Positions 23,631-35,800 of a stretch of DNA of 64,000 nt are shown in pieces (the stretch's first letter is position 1; each line of letters starts with the position of its first letter). Origin of the DNA: Watersipora subatra (lineage: Eukaryota > Bryozoa > Gymnolaemata > Cheilostomatida > Watersiporidae). The notes beneath the pieces were generated by a model. The model made no database searches. It had not been told where the DNA came from and saw nothing but the letters and a program-made list of their open reading frames with translations. The position numbers were made by a program, and so were the translations under genes. The stretch is from the NCBI RefSeq assembly GCF_963576615.1, contig NC_088710.1, positions 3,824,001-3,888,000 on the forward strand, given 5' to 3'.

Positions 23631-24267
23631 AGACAACTAGGAATTGCATCGAGAACAGCCATGGTAACTGCAATAGTAGAAACCTAGTGATGAGTTAGTT
23701 TAAATTATACATTGCACATCCCAATAGACATACACTGTCACTCATCTTTAGCGGCACTGACTTGACTAGATATTAATTCTCGTGTCTTCTAAAAGCAATC
23801 ACAGTGTTCTTATTATGGTCATAATATTATTGTTATAACACTGTGTTGAATCAAGCCATACATCATAAATCCTTTCAGCTTCCAATTGTGGAGCCAGTCA
23901 CTAATTACATTGTTTTTATTGGAGACATGACAAATTACATAAAATGTGGTTTCTTAATCTCATCTCCTTCCAATTTTTCTTATGCCTTGTCATTATGCCT
24001 AATCTTAGCAGTAGTATTAGGTGTTAATGTTCAATTAATGTTTTATCTTTGCAATTTTTTTCAACTTTTCAACTATAATTATTATAATAGGCCAATCTTA
24101 TATAATTGCTGGGTGATAGCATTGATATAATTATATCATTGACGACAACCCTTTTCATTTAAATGTCCTAAGGCTGCCACTGAATCACCCATCTTCCTCC
24201 AACTTTAAAACTGAAACATTGTCGCATTGTAGGAAAAAACAGTTTTCTTTTATTTACTTCATTCTAG

Positions 24268-25116
24268 CTTCATAAGAAGTCTGTTAAATGGAGCCACTTT
24301 ACAGGCCTATTTGAGCATACCCTCTGTCATACCAGCTTCACTCACCTGCATAAGTTGTCAGCTCAACATGTCAAGCTCAACCCATATGCTAGAATGAGGA
24401 TTAACCTAGTCGCACAGGTAAATATAATAAGTTTATATGTGACCACAGCACAACTTAGTGCCAAAGCTATGCGCACAGCAATTTTTGATGAAAATAATAT
24501 TGCTTGATTGGTTTACGATGCTTGGACACAGTTCCTACCAGTATTTATCCGCATGCCTTGAAATCAATGTTATAAACATTAATGCCATTGCTGAAACTGA
24601 CTCCAAGAAGTTTATTACAGTTTGCAATTTGAAAGTCAAATCGCCTTTATCAATCCATGATATCACTTGTCATTGTTTCATTACATCCAACTGTTTTTTT
24701 TCAGGTTCTTAGCCAATCTGTTGCCAATGGGATGCGGCAGATGAATGACCCTGAGCTGTCATCTACTATAGAGATCATAGAGATGTTCAACTAGGCGTTT
24801 GATTGCTTAAATGTAAGATACAGAGGTGAGGGCATACATTCAAGGTGTGAGTGGCGAAAACCATACAGATCCTTGGATGATAAGCGCTTCAAAGTAAGTT
24901 GAACATAATGTGATAGCCTTTTACTGATCAGAACAAACAAAAAATAACGATGTCTTGTTGTGTCAGATTATCTTTTCTTCTAGTGGCTTGAAGACAGCTT
25001 CTTGGCATGGTTAGATGGATAGACAGCTGAGGTTGACGGTGTCTCTGATCTAAGTGATAAGGAGAGAGCACGTTGTTTGTTGAGCAGTCCCACCATCACT
25101 GGATGGAAGATTACCT
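24268..25116 (+). pseudogene. P-element/THAP9-like transposase, C-terminal exons
   Basis: Three exon-like blocks with GT-AG borders: 24268-24417 (KKSVKWSHFTGLFEH then NPYARMRINLVAQ), 24705-24893 (VLSQSVANGMRQMNDPE, FDCLNVRYRG, KPYRSLDDKRFK) and 24984-25116 (WLEDSFLAWLDG, CLLSSPTITGWKIT). The order and motifs match the C-terminal GTP-binding-insert and helical parts of THAP9/P transposases as I know them. In-frame TAG codons fall in the second and third blocks, confirming decay. Confidence 0.8.
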
Positions 25117-25404
25117 GTAAGTAATTTTATTCTGCTCCTGTCGAATACTGTCTTTTCTAGTATTTGGCTCATTGACCCACCATCAGATCTGTTTGTACTA
25201 GATTAGCAATGTCTACAATGGTGTTATTTACCATTTATGAAAGTCATGTTAAGGTTCAAAATGCTCAGCTGTTTGAGAAACACTTGGAGGAGCACAATAC
25301 CTATGAATTCATTTATTTTTACCACAGGTAGATCATTTGTGATGCTAGCCAAATAGCTACTGGTTGAAAATGACTGCAGAATATACATACTGTGAGAAAG
25401 ACTG

Positions 25405-25610
25405 CTCTGCCAAGACAACATTGAACAATACTTCGCCAGCCAACACAGCAAAGGAGACACCAACAATTCTCTCACAGCTTCCTCCTACTCTTTGAATGAG
25501 CGTAATCTCTCAATCACCAGAGACCTCCAGATACCATCAACAAGTGGTAATTGTCGAGGCGGGGTACTTAAAGCTGTACCAACAAAAGTAGACAATACAA
25601 CTCACCCTAG
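25405..25610 (+). pseudogene. P-element/THAP9-like transposase, terminal block
   Basis: Reads CQDNIEQYFASQHSKGDTNN and ends with the family-typical GNCRGG, then VDNTTHP up to the LTR boundary at 25610. On the far side of the LTR element (from 29786) the frame resumes as PKKRKKVTLL and stops, a basic stretch resembling a nuclear localisation signal. Confidence 0.78.
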
Positions 25611-25845
25611 TGAGCTGAAATGTGCGGTACACTATATGACTTTATTGTACCACTGCTAGTGAGAAGTGAGTGCCTACTCATACCATAATCTCAAACAACA
25701 CAAGATAGACAAAAAGGGCACAGCCAATGACATAAGAGTAAGGCTTACTGCCAGTAATGAACACATTCCAAAGGCAAACCACAACTATGTAACAATGCCC
25801 GCTACAAGCGCAAGCTGTATGTCATGACTTTCTTCTTTCACCACA
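25611..25845 (-). repeat. LTR (3' copy) of the retroelement
   Basis: 235 bp, nearly identical to 29547-29785. On the minus strand it begins TGTGGTGAAAGAAG and ends TTTCAGCTCA. Confidence 0.92.
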
Positions 25846-28800
25846 GCTCCCCCTGATCCTATAGATCACAAAACCCTTTTTTCCTTTTACTCTACGTAAA
25901 AATCTGCTAGCCACTTTGGCGGCCTACGATCTCGTGTTTCACTTCTACTGGTAACTGTGTTATCTACCACCGATACTGGCGGGTGACTATTACTGCGTAC
26001 GGCCAAATCACTATGCCTTTCAACATTTGCCAAATCTGCTTCTATACATTCATCATTCTGGAAAATCTCAATTTCCCTGCTATCGTCGTCCTCACTTTCT
26101 CTGCAAGCGTGACGCAGATCTGCAACATGACGAGTCATCTTGTCAACTTCCACAGCAGTGTTTGATACTAGTGCAGTCACTGTACCTAACTTCCATACAG
26201 ATGTGCACTTTACATTTGCTGGCTTGACATATACCTGATCACCTACTCTAAATGGGTTACAGGTCACATCTCGCTGTCGTCGCATACCATTTCCCTCTCC
26301 AACTAATCTATGCAGCCTAGGCACATACGCATATAACTTCTTTGCCGGCACCACTCCTTCAGCATTAGGTAAATTGTTGTAGTAGAATACCATGTCACTG
26401 ATACTACCACCCGAGCATGCAGCCATACGCTTGATTGTCCTGTGGATTCGCTCAATTATTCCGTTACCAGATGCACGATATGCACAACTATATATGTGTT
26501 CTACTCCCCATGTTTGCAACAATGACTCAAAACGATTGCCACGAAAACAGGGTCCGTTGTCTGAAAGCACTTCGACAGGAGGCCCTCTTTCTCTAAACAG
26601 GCGAGCTAGCTGAAGTGACACTGCATCTGCTGTCTCATTTTGTAGTCTTACCCATATTGAAAATCTGCTTGGACCACAATCTATAATAGTTAGGTATGAT
26701 ACATTCCTGTAGTGACATATATCTGTAGCAAGCCGTTCCCAAACTCCTTCTACCTTCAAATTTCCCTTAGTTCATTGCATGGGGGCAGGATCCACCCTTT
26801 GACATGCCGGGCAATTTTCAACAATGTTTTTTACAGCCTTCCTGCTCACCCGTTTACCTAACCTTTGCTCAGCAATATACAAGGTTCTGTCGATCCCAAA
26901 ATGGTGCAGGTCATGGGTTTTCCTCACATCGTCATAACTAGCGGCATTATCCACTACTGCTACATTGGCTACTTTAGTAGTATTCACTAACCATTTCTGC
27001 CTCACCCTGGTTAACACGTCAGCTTTGTTGCTGGATGAGTTAACCAATTTGATGGTTAACTCTACCTCATACTCATCAATCAGCTGTGCAATTAGCCCCA
27101 ACCTACGCCTCACTATCATTTCGCACAACCCGCTAACCTTCGGTCGATGACTATCCGTTATAACAGACTGCACCCATGCATAAACTGACTTGGAATCGGT
27201 GACTACAGTTAATCTTTTCAGGTTCCATTTCATGGCCAAATTTAATCCCTTAACCACAGCATCCAATTCTGCTACATTTATGTGTGCTCCATCATCCTCT
27301 TTCCTTAACCAAGACGCATCCTCGACCACAACATCACCTACTTCTATACAAACCCCAACAGCAATGCTACTAGCATCACACCACACTGTTCCATGGTCAC
27401 AGCCTGGTACCATCCATACACCTCCGACGGGATCATGTTCTTCTGTGTATTTCAATGTCTCATGAAGCATCCCTACCACATCATTTGGTATGTCGCTATC
27501 CCACTCAACTACAATTGCTAAACGCTTCATATAACTGCATGACACGCGCAGCCAGCCCGCTACTGGATAATGGCCGGTTAGCTTGCCACAAACAGAAAAC
27601 AGCTCTCGTTTTGTAACTTTAGTGCCAACCGCTGGCAAGGGTCCATCTCTCGACCATCTCACTTCAGCACCATTTGTAGTCACCCTTAACCCTAATACCC
27701 GTGCATCAGACAATGGTACAGGTTCCTTTGTGACTAACCCAAAAACTTGACAAATGGTGCTGCACTCGCTTTGCAGACACAACAGCCTCATTGACAAAAT
27801 TGTCGTCGACATAGTGATCAGTACCTTTGGCCACAATTTCGTCTAACGCTAAAACTTTTTGTAGTATAACTGACATAATCTTTGGAGCCACATTTAACCC
27901 AAACCCCACTCGAGTCATGACATACAACTTACCCTTGTAGTTCACAGCCTGAAACCTATGAAGGTCTCCATGTACATGTAACTGCAGGTAAGCTTTCTTT
28001 AAATCCAAAACACATGCATTGTCACCAAGTTTACGCCAACTCCTTATTTTATCCTGGCACAGTGCCACATCACACCCTGGATGATTGCTAATGTAACTGT
28101 TTAATTCTTTGCTATAGTCCATCACAGGGCGAACTTTGGTTGGTTTGTTTGGCTGGGCGGCAGCCATTAGCGGTATGACTCCTGTTACCTTTCCATGTAA
28201 TTTCTCATTGTGAGGCTGTAGCCATCCATTGTTAATCCATTGTTCTACTTCCAGCTCGTACGCCTTCTGTTTGTCTTCAGCGACGCGATACTCGGCACAA
28301 TTGTTTTGCAACACAGGCTCTTTTGCTAACCACGTCCAGCTTACTGTCCACTTTGAGCCATTGAAGACAGCGTTAAAGTCTTTGTCGTCGATTACTACTG
28401 TTTCCTTTTTGTTCATAAGTAACTTTTGTTGATTTTCAAGTACTCCAACATTGATCACTCTGGTAGATGCCATAAAACTCACATCACAGCTCTGGGAGAC
28501 CACCATGCCACCAAGTCTTATAATGGCATCCATACCGAGAATCATGGAACACACCAAATACGGCGCCACGAGACACTTTAGCTCAATTGTTTGACCCTCG
28601 GCTGTTACTTGTAATAATGCTTCCCCCGCACATTTACCAACATGTCCGCTTAGCATAGTCATTAGCTGAGGTGGCCCTTGCAATTGTAACCCTAGTCGGT
28701 GAATCAAATCTTGGCGGATAACAGACTGTTCACATCCGCTATCAACTAATGCCACATTGTCATGTCCTTGAATTTTAACAGAGTTGAATGGTAACATTCT

Positions 28801-29546
28801 GCTTACTTCAGGGCAGGGGGAGCATCCAGCAACAATACTCCCCCTTTGTCATTTCCCTGTTCTTGTTTACAGTGTCGGCTGATGTGACCAAATTGCTGGC
28901 ATCTGTAACATTGAACTTGCCGCCTTGCATTGTTGCGGTTGCTCGCACCACCCTGGCGATAGGTATGCCCAACCTTAGAACATCCGTAGCAAGTACTGTC
29001 CTTCTTTGTATAGCCAATAGCACAAGAACCAGAATCTGTTGCTCTGCTGGACATCATCATTCTCGCTTGGCTAACCAGATCCGTCAAGCTTAGCTTCTCC
29101 ACAGATGCTACAGATTTTAGCTGGGTAGTGATCTCATCGGGTAGCCCAGCAACAAAAGCGCATTTTAAGAGCGGTTCCGGTTCTGTCTGGCCAATTAAGG
29201 CCACTAACCTTTGTAAATCGGCCAAGTACACATCCACAGTTTCCCCATCGACCAATGTTCGTGTTCGTAACTGTTCGTATGCACTAAAACTATTATCACT
29301 GAATGCTTGGAGTAGCTCTTCTTTTAGCTTCGTATAATTGCCTTTAGTACTGTCATCTAGCTGATTATAGACAGCAAATGCTGGCCCGGAAAGAAATAAC
29401 GGCAAGAATGATACCAAATCCTCTGCTTTTTGGAGCTTTGCTATCAACTCGAGTTTGTCGCACCACTCTCCAAAGTCCCCACTAGTTTTATCTTCATAAC
29501 GCTGTACTAAATCTGAAAGCTTCACTGTCATAATGCCGAAATAGCT

Positions 29547-29785
29547 TGAGCTGAAATGTGCTGTACACTATATGACTTTATTGTACCACTGCGAGTGAGA
29601 AGTGAGTGCCTACTCATACCATAATCTCAAACAACACAAGATAGACAAAAAGGGCACAGCCAATGACATAAGAGTAAGTAAGGCTTACTGCCAGTAACGA
29701 ATACATTCCAAAGGCAAACCACAGCTATGTAACAATGCCCCGCTACAAGGCAAGCTGTATGTCATGACTCTCTTCTTTCACCACA
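29547..29785 (-). repeat. LTR (5' copy) of the retroelement
   Basis: 239 bp; differs from the other LTR by a 4-bp GTAA insertion and a few substitutions. Confidence 0.92.
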
Positions 29786-29879
29786 CCTAAGAAGAGAAAA
29801 AAGGTCACATTGCTATGAACTCTAATCTTATTGCAATCGCTGGCATTGGTTTACCCCCTGGATAGGCATTATTATCTAA

Positions 29880-30440
29880 TTTATGCCCTTTATTTATTAT
29901 CTCACCCTGTCTGTTTGGTGTTTTTTACTTCATGCTCATTTCAACACCAAACATTCTATACCTTGTATTTATTATTTTACCATGTCTGTTTGTTGTCTCT
30001 TTACTTGATGGACTGCTCCACTTGGTGCTCATTTCAACACCAAGTATTTTATACTTTGTGTAAATTTTCTTACCATATTTACTTGGTGACCTGCAACTCC
30101 TGGTGCTTTTGTTTCAACCAAACATTCTATACCTTGTACTTATTATTTTACCATGTCTGTTTGGTGTCTCTTTAGGCCTACTTGGTGGACTGCTCCACTT
30201 GGTGCTCATTTCAACACCAAGTATTTTATACTTTGTATACATTTTCTTACCATATTTACTTGGTGACCTGCAACTCCTGGTGCTTTTGTTTCAACCAAAC
30301 ATTCTATACTTTGTATTCATTATCTTACCTGCTTGGCATTTCTTAACCTGGTGGCTGTATTCACTTGGTGATCATGTGAACACAAATCATTTGTATTTAT
30401 TGTCCTACCATGTCTGTATGGTGTTTCTTCTGTATCACTA
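29880..30440 (+). repeat. Tandem repeat of about 171 bp, two to three copies
   Basis: TTACCATGTCTGTTTGTTG at 29977 returns as TTACCATGTCTGTTTGGTG at 30148, and the intervening words (CTGCTCCACTTGGTGCTC, CCTGCAACTCCTGGTGC) recur in order. The inner TTGGTG...CACCAA pairs are inverted. It may be the noncoding 3' end of the P-like transposon. Confidence 0.75.
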
Positions 30441-30916
30441 GTTAAAACCAAACTAACTGTTTTGTGTTACAATATTTCTTTCATTTCTTCTAATATTAAC
30501 TAGATAATCTTTGAATTATAACTTTTATTCTTGTAACAAAAAATCACTAGATAGCAAGGCTTAGTATATACATATCTATACAAATGTGTGCTGGCATTGA
30601 GATTTTGTCTCAAACTAGCCAATGGTTTACAAGGTCTATTGCTAGTTTGAAAATAATCATGATGTTTTTTAAGCATGGAGACATATGCGGACATTAAGGA
30701 GGCAAACTTAATACAAAAAAACTTGAACAAAATATCAGAATCTTGTGAATGTATTAAGTGTGTTTGATCTTTTCACAAATCAATCAAGTTAGAGTCCTGA
30801 GTTAATAAAGAAAATAGCTTGTCTCTGATGTTAAAGTTTGATTCAAATGTTTGGGTCAAAAAACGTGTGCAAAGACATTCCATAACCAAAAGCAAATCAT
30901 AAAAAGCATATCTTAC

Positions 30917-31397
30917 CATATAATAAACCTACCACCCCTTGACTGCATTTCTGTCCACTGAGCATAATCTGCATTATTAGGTGAGCATGTCCATGCCTCT
31001 AAAGTGTCATGTAAACCTGTCATTTTAATTTTAGAGAGTTTTTCTAAAAAATATCCCTCAACATAATGCAAGGTTGAGCGAGTGTCATCGTCGATGTTGA
31101 TGTCTGTCTTTATGAGGTTAGGAAGAGTTGTAGGTTTGAGCTTGAGGGCTAGATGTGTAGTTAAGTATTTCAAGTAGAACCTATAAGAAAGTCTGCTTAA
31201 CTTGAATTCAGAGTGTCTGGGTCTCATGGCGTGCAGGGCACCTGTACTGTTGTGGCGATCTTTAGAGATTATATTCGTAAGAATAGCTAGAAGGGAGAGT
31301 AGCGCGGCCAGTCTTTTAGATATCCAGTCCTTGATTTCTGTTACATGATTCATAGCCTTATCACCAAGCGTCTTCTCTATATCTTCAACAGATAACT
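30917..31397 (-). CDS. Unidentified exon, possibly transposon-derived
   Basis: A minus-strand open stretch of about 160 codons bounded by a good acceptor (TTTCTACTTTCAG) and a good donor (ATG/GTAAGA). It encodes a basic, helical segment reading ELSVEDIEKTLGDKAMNHV near its start, then RFYLKYLTTHLALKLKP, DDTRSTLHYVEGYFLEKL, and near the end QSRGGRFIIW. The pair of a Y-x-x-G-Y/F motif and a late SRGG recalls C-terminal parts of several TE-encoded proteins, but I do not recognise the family. No partner exons found within 1.5 kb on either side. Confidence 0.4.
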
Positions 31398-31449
31398 CTG
31401 AAAGTAGAAATTCATAATTGATAAAAATCCACCCAGATATCATAACGCC

Positions 31450-32805
31450 ACTAAAAAGCGAAATTTTTTAAGGTATGCGCTCTCCCAATGTACATAGCCA
31501 ATGTATCCATTTAACAACAGTAGGATCAACAGGCTAAGTAGGCTGTAAGTCTTAGCATATAAGCAGGGTTGGCTCAGTTTAAACCAAACTGAGTGATTTA
31601 AACCAGAGTGAAAAAACCGGCTATTATGGTTTTTTCATTATTTTTGGTGAAAAACATAATATTTTACGCTCCTAGTGGTTCATGTGCGGTAGAAATGCAA
31701 TTAAATGTAATTATCAGCTGTGGAAGTTTATTTAGGACACAGTAGTAAATTGATGGCAAAGCTCAAGTTGAAACTACAGTACATGAAATCCTAGTACAAC
31801 AGTGAATTTCATTTTCAATTGGTTTTATCAAGTGATATGACGATCTCTTTACTGATGAAATATAAAAACCCTGTGAAATATACTAATCCAATCATCGTCT
31901 CTAATAATGAATGAATACTTTTTCAAGTCTAGCCAGTGAGAAAGGATTACTTATAATTAGAAATTAAAACAATAAAATCTCTTTGGGCAAAAGCTTCAAG
32001 TTTGCAAACTAATATTTCATTTATTGGGCACAAGCCAAAATAGTTGGACTGTTAGAATTCAGTTTATTAAGTTTTTTGCTCTTTGAAAAGTTAAAGTTGT
32101 GCCTCAAACTTCCAACATGTATCTCAAGCAGGATCCCGTTTGGCAGTTTTTGGCCCCCCATGGGGGCTGTACATCATTGATGCTATCCATCATTTTTTAT
32201 CATATATCTGTAGTATTGCTGTTTGGTTAGTGTTTCAGAGTTACCTTTTTATATTTTGATTTTTATGAGAAAAAAATAATATGTTAGGAATGTACGGTTT
32301 AAGTGCTTTAAGAAGTCAAGACAAACGATGGTTATGCCTATTGAAATTTCCAGCACTGTCGCCAGGTTGTTGTATGCACAGTGATTAACGGATGAAACGT
32401 TCTTCCAACAAAATGAATATGTGGATTCGAGTTGATTTAGCTCTCCGTCCAGTAGGATTCTATCTACTTCTATCGGGTAGCGCTATATATATTTCTTCGT
32501 ATCCTATTGGTCAGTTTGGATTTTTTTTGGCCAATACATCCGCGTGGTGGGTTTATTGAAAATGTAGAACGGCCTCGGAGAAAATAAACTACACACACTA
32601 CGCTATTTTTAAACAATATATTTGATATTACTTTTATGTACCTGTTTAGATACCACATTACTGATTTATAGTGCGTGTATGGCATATCTGTATTTATCTT
32701 TGTATATGATTCCTAGTTGTACATTGCTGAAAACCATGAAGGATCGCAATTAGTGAAAAGGGACTGTCGTTTCTAACCAGTTTGCTTTCTTCAAGGTGAA
32801 AAGAA
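31450..32805. other. Upstream region of KIFC1
   Basis: Mostly unassigned AT-rich sequence. It contains another piece of the small palindromic family at about 32145-32181 (CCCCCATGGGGGCTGTACATCATTG). I do not see a convincing TATA box. The presumed KIFC1 5' untranslated region lies at its end. Confidence 0.4.
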
Positions 32806-32814
32806 ATGATGGAG
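32806..32814 (+). CDS. KIFC1: Probable first coding exon of KIFC1 (three codons)
   Basis: ATGATGGAG followed by GTAACT, in phase with the exon at 36598 (AAA GCC AAG). I choose it because it supplies an ATG, a strong donor and the right phase, and because no ATG exists in the next exon. The 3.8 kb first intron would follow. The exact start (32806 or 32809) is open. Confidence 0.5.
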
Positions 32815-35800
32815 GTAACTCTAATTTTTTTGTTACCTTTTTGTTATGCAATAGAATTTGTTTTTACGTCAATGAACAGGCTTAATTGTTTTTGCCTGTG
32901 TAGGCCTAAGGTAGAACGTGTGACAGTTTAAGTGATGGTACAACAATCTTGTTGGTCCGGGCACAGATAGTACGCCTAATATAGAATACTTAATTCGCAT
33001 TACGCTTATTTGTAACATAATTTTGCTCATAACCGATGTGCTGTCATATCTTTAGAAGTTTTGGTGCGTTGCATGGTTATTTTAGCTTTGGAATTTCGAA
33101 CAAACATCGGTTAAGCTGACCGCATAACGAATGTTGGCGCTCTTTAGAAAAAACATTTACGCCAATGGAACGAATGCTTATCCTATTGGTTGATATTTAT
33201 TCTAATTTTGTTTGTCTTTAACCTAGACGCAACATTAAGCTCTGTAGACATTTCCATTGGGCTCATCTGTAATTAGAAACAGGATATTCTTACCTCAGAC
33301 GAGGTAGAACTTCTTAGCGATTTAAATCTAAAGGGAAGCCTCTATTTATTGGGTTTGTTTTGAGTCAGGGTATAATTTGGAGAGCAGTACACTGCTGCTT
33401 AGGATTATTGAGTTTTGGTTGTGTGCCCTCTGATGTCTCGAATTGTTCGAGGCAAAAAACTATTGTGGTAGATATTTTTGTTTGTTGTTACGGAGTTAAG
33501 TTCTCCTCTGGAGGCTCTTCCTTTTGTTATTGTCATATTTTCTCTGTCTTGGTTGATTTTATCATATGCTTCAAAGAGGGATTGGTGTTTTTCTTCATTC
33601 TGAAGAATTCTAATGAGCAGACAGTTCGGTGGCTTTTTTGCCTGTCTTCCAGTGATTTTATACCTAGCTGGTTCCTTGCTTCCGAAACACTTTCCCCACA
33701 CCCTTTCGAGTTACTTATGAACCGTATAGCATCATTTTGTACTAGCTCTATGCATTAGTACAAATATTGGCTTTATCAGTCGCTTAGGCCTACTATCGCT
33801 TGCATTAAACATACGATGATCTTAAAGCCTGCGCTGCCATTTGCTTGAATTTACACTGCAATTTATGCTTCAGAGAGGGAATGGCGTTTTTCTTCATTCT
33901 GAAAAAAAAAATTTATATATATGTATCATTATATCTATATATTTTTATATATATATCTATATATATATATAAAGATATATATAGGTTATGATGTGTTTTC
34001 TCTTACCAAAGCATTTGCAGATCAACTTTTCATGCGAAATTTTAAAATGAAAGTCATTCAGCCCCTGGATAATATTTCAAGGACATTGTTGATTATTGCA
34101 GTTATTTGTGAAACGTTAAGAGTCTTCAATATACTGTTAACTGTTCAAGATGTATTCACTCTAGCAATATATATTGAACAGAATAGTTTTTGAGTTATCT
34201 AAATTGAAATGATATTTCAAACCCTCATTGAGAGACTAAATTGATTAGTGCCACTCAATGAAACTTTTATTTGAATAAGCATTTGAAATCTTTGTGAAGA
34301 AACAACTCCAAACTTAAAGGTTGACTTGCAACAAAATTCACATTACAGTTATTTGGTATCATAAGATTCACCATGTCTTACTCTGTTGTGTTGTAGGTGC
34401 AAAATATATGGGAATGTGATTACAAGCTCTTAAAAGCTAAAAAATGAACAGTTAATCGCAGCCACACGAGACTGCCGTAGTTTGGATTCACTTTCCAAAA
34501 CGGCTTAAATGGAAGTAGTTGTTACAGGATGGTTTCTGTTTACACTTTCATGCAACCTTATTCGTCGAAATATTTTCACAAATATACTTCACGCATTCAA
34601 TAAAACCATGTCTATTGTTCTTACGCGTCTGTTTTATAGTCATTGTAATGCTGTCACTTTTAGCAGTGATAGCTTATAACTTTCCGTAAAAATTCATTTA
34701 ATTTTTTAACCTTTCCTCGAAAGAGTACATATCATTGTCTGATGATCATGACGAGCCTGTTGGTCACCTGTGATAATCGAAAAGTGCTGCAAAAATTATT
34801 TTCGAAGTATTGGGTCACATGATCAGATTACGACTTGACGATTAGACCAAGCCGAAACAAAACTGTAAAGTAGCGAGCATTTATATTTGATACGGGGTCT
34901 TCGGTAAAACCCGAAGTGTTTGTCATAAACTAGTGCTACGATAAGTTTTATATTGAGTTTTTTATCGGCCTTTCAATTCACGTGAGAACATCACGTGACA
35001 AGACGATAACCAAACTGTAATGACTACGTCAGATAAATAAACAGATTCTAATCTACGGGGGCTTTTCGTTTTTGAGCTTTTAAGAGCTTGGGATCACCTT
35101 TCCACATATTTTGCACCTACTACACAACAGAGTAAGACATGGTGAATATTTTGATCTTTAATAAAATATAGCTACTTAGGGGAATGAAGATTATTTGGAG
35201 AAGCTGTTTATGTTCAATGGTTGTGTTTTATAATAAATGTGTATGATATGCCAGAAGTACAATACTGACAGTAATAAGTTTGCCAATGATGGTTTTCATT
35301 TCTGTTCATTTGCTTCTACTTAGCATGCGCTAGATTCCCCTCTGAACACTCCAGATTGTTAATAAGGGTTTTAGGGTTTTGTCAATAAAGGATGCCTGGC
35401 CTACTGGGCAGTCATTTTTGCTAAATATAGCTACATATTTAATATTATTCATGTGAACTTTTTACTAGAAATGTTTTCAAAGCTTTAAAAATAACTCGAT
35501 TCAATTCACTTCAAGAAATAAAGAATTCCATTCTAAATTCTTTTGCAGCATAGATCGTGTGAGAAACACTGCGAAACACCGCAATTCAGTTCTCAATTCT
35601 TTGGTGATCCTAACTTCTATGAATTGGTTCAAGTCACCCAAATAGACAAAATGAATTCCTAACAAAAAATTGACTTGAGCAATCTAACTTAACTACATTC
35701 ATTAGCTCAGCCCTATGACTGTTTGTATAACAAATATTAACTCCTTCACTTTGAAATTTTGTCTTGTGCGAACGAAATTAGGTTACACAGAAAATTCTAT

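Larger units (their letters stand above)
25611..29785 (-). mobile_element. LTR retroelement fossil, Ty3/Gypsy-like, about 4.2 kb
   Basis: Minus-strand element with direct LTRs (25611-25845 and 29547-29785), both with TG...CA ends. Flanks are CCTAG and CCTAA, a 5-bp target duplication with one mismatch, in the last codons of the P-like transposon. Parts in minus-strand order: a gag-like region with two zinc-knuckle-like motifs (about 28.8-29.5 kb), aspartic protease with DSG and reverse transcriptase with YVDD (about 27.7-28.8 kb), RNase H (about 27.2-27.5 kb), and integrase with an HHCC finger and catalytic core (about 25.9-27.0 kb). A purine-rich tract adjoins the left LTR. No envelope gene is seen. 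The protease-RT-RNase H-integrase order supports Ty3/Gypsy. It looks nearly whole but broken, with roughly two breaks. The LTRs differ at about 8 bases and 2 small indels, so it is moderately young. Confidence 0.85.
17762..29818 (+). mobile_element. Dead P-element/THAP9-like DNA transposon, heavily invaded
   Basis: Coding relics appear in the order of a P-element-type transposase: THAP zinc finger (17762-18133), N-terminal and central region (22411-23630), C-terminal exons (24268-24417, 24705-24893, 24984-25116), and a terminal block (25405-25610). The frame resumes after an LTR insertion with PKKRKKVTLL and a stop (29786-29818). Intron signals separate the blocks. Insertions inside are a hAT MITE, a LINE, a hAT copy, a 27-bp minisatellite and an LTR retroelement. 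Stops sit in at least three exons, so it cannot make a transposase. I found no terminal inverted repeats, so the limits given are those of the coding relics. Confidence 0.8.

Noticed and set aside
29831-30441. Leucine/tyrosine-rich frames over 110 codons
   Set aside because: They follow a pyrimidine-rich 171-bp tandem repeat and repeat the same words; no sign of a gene.
33360-33758. Overlapping frames on both strands, about 100-130 codons
   Set aside because: No domain, no consistent splice borders in phase with KIFC1, and both strands are open together; probably chance or unknown repeat in intron 1.
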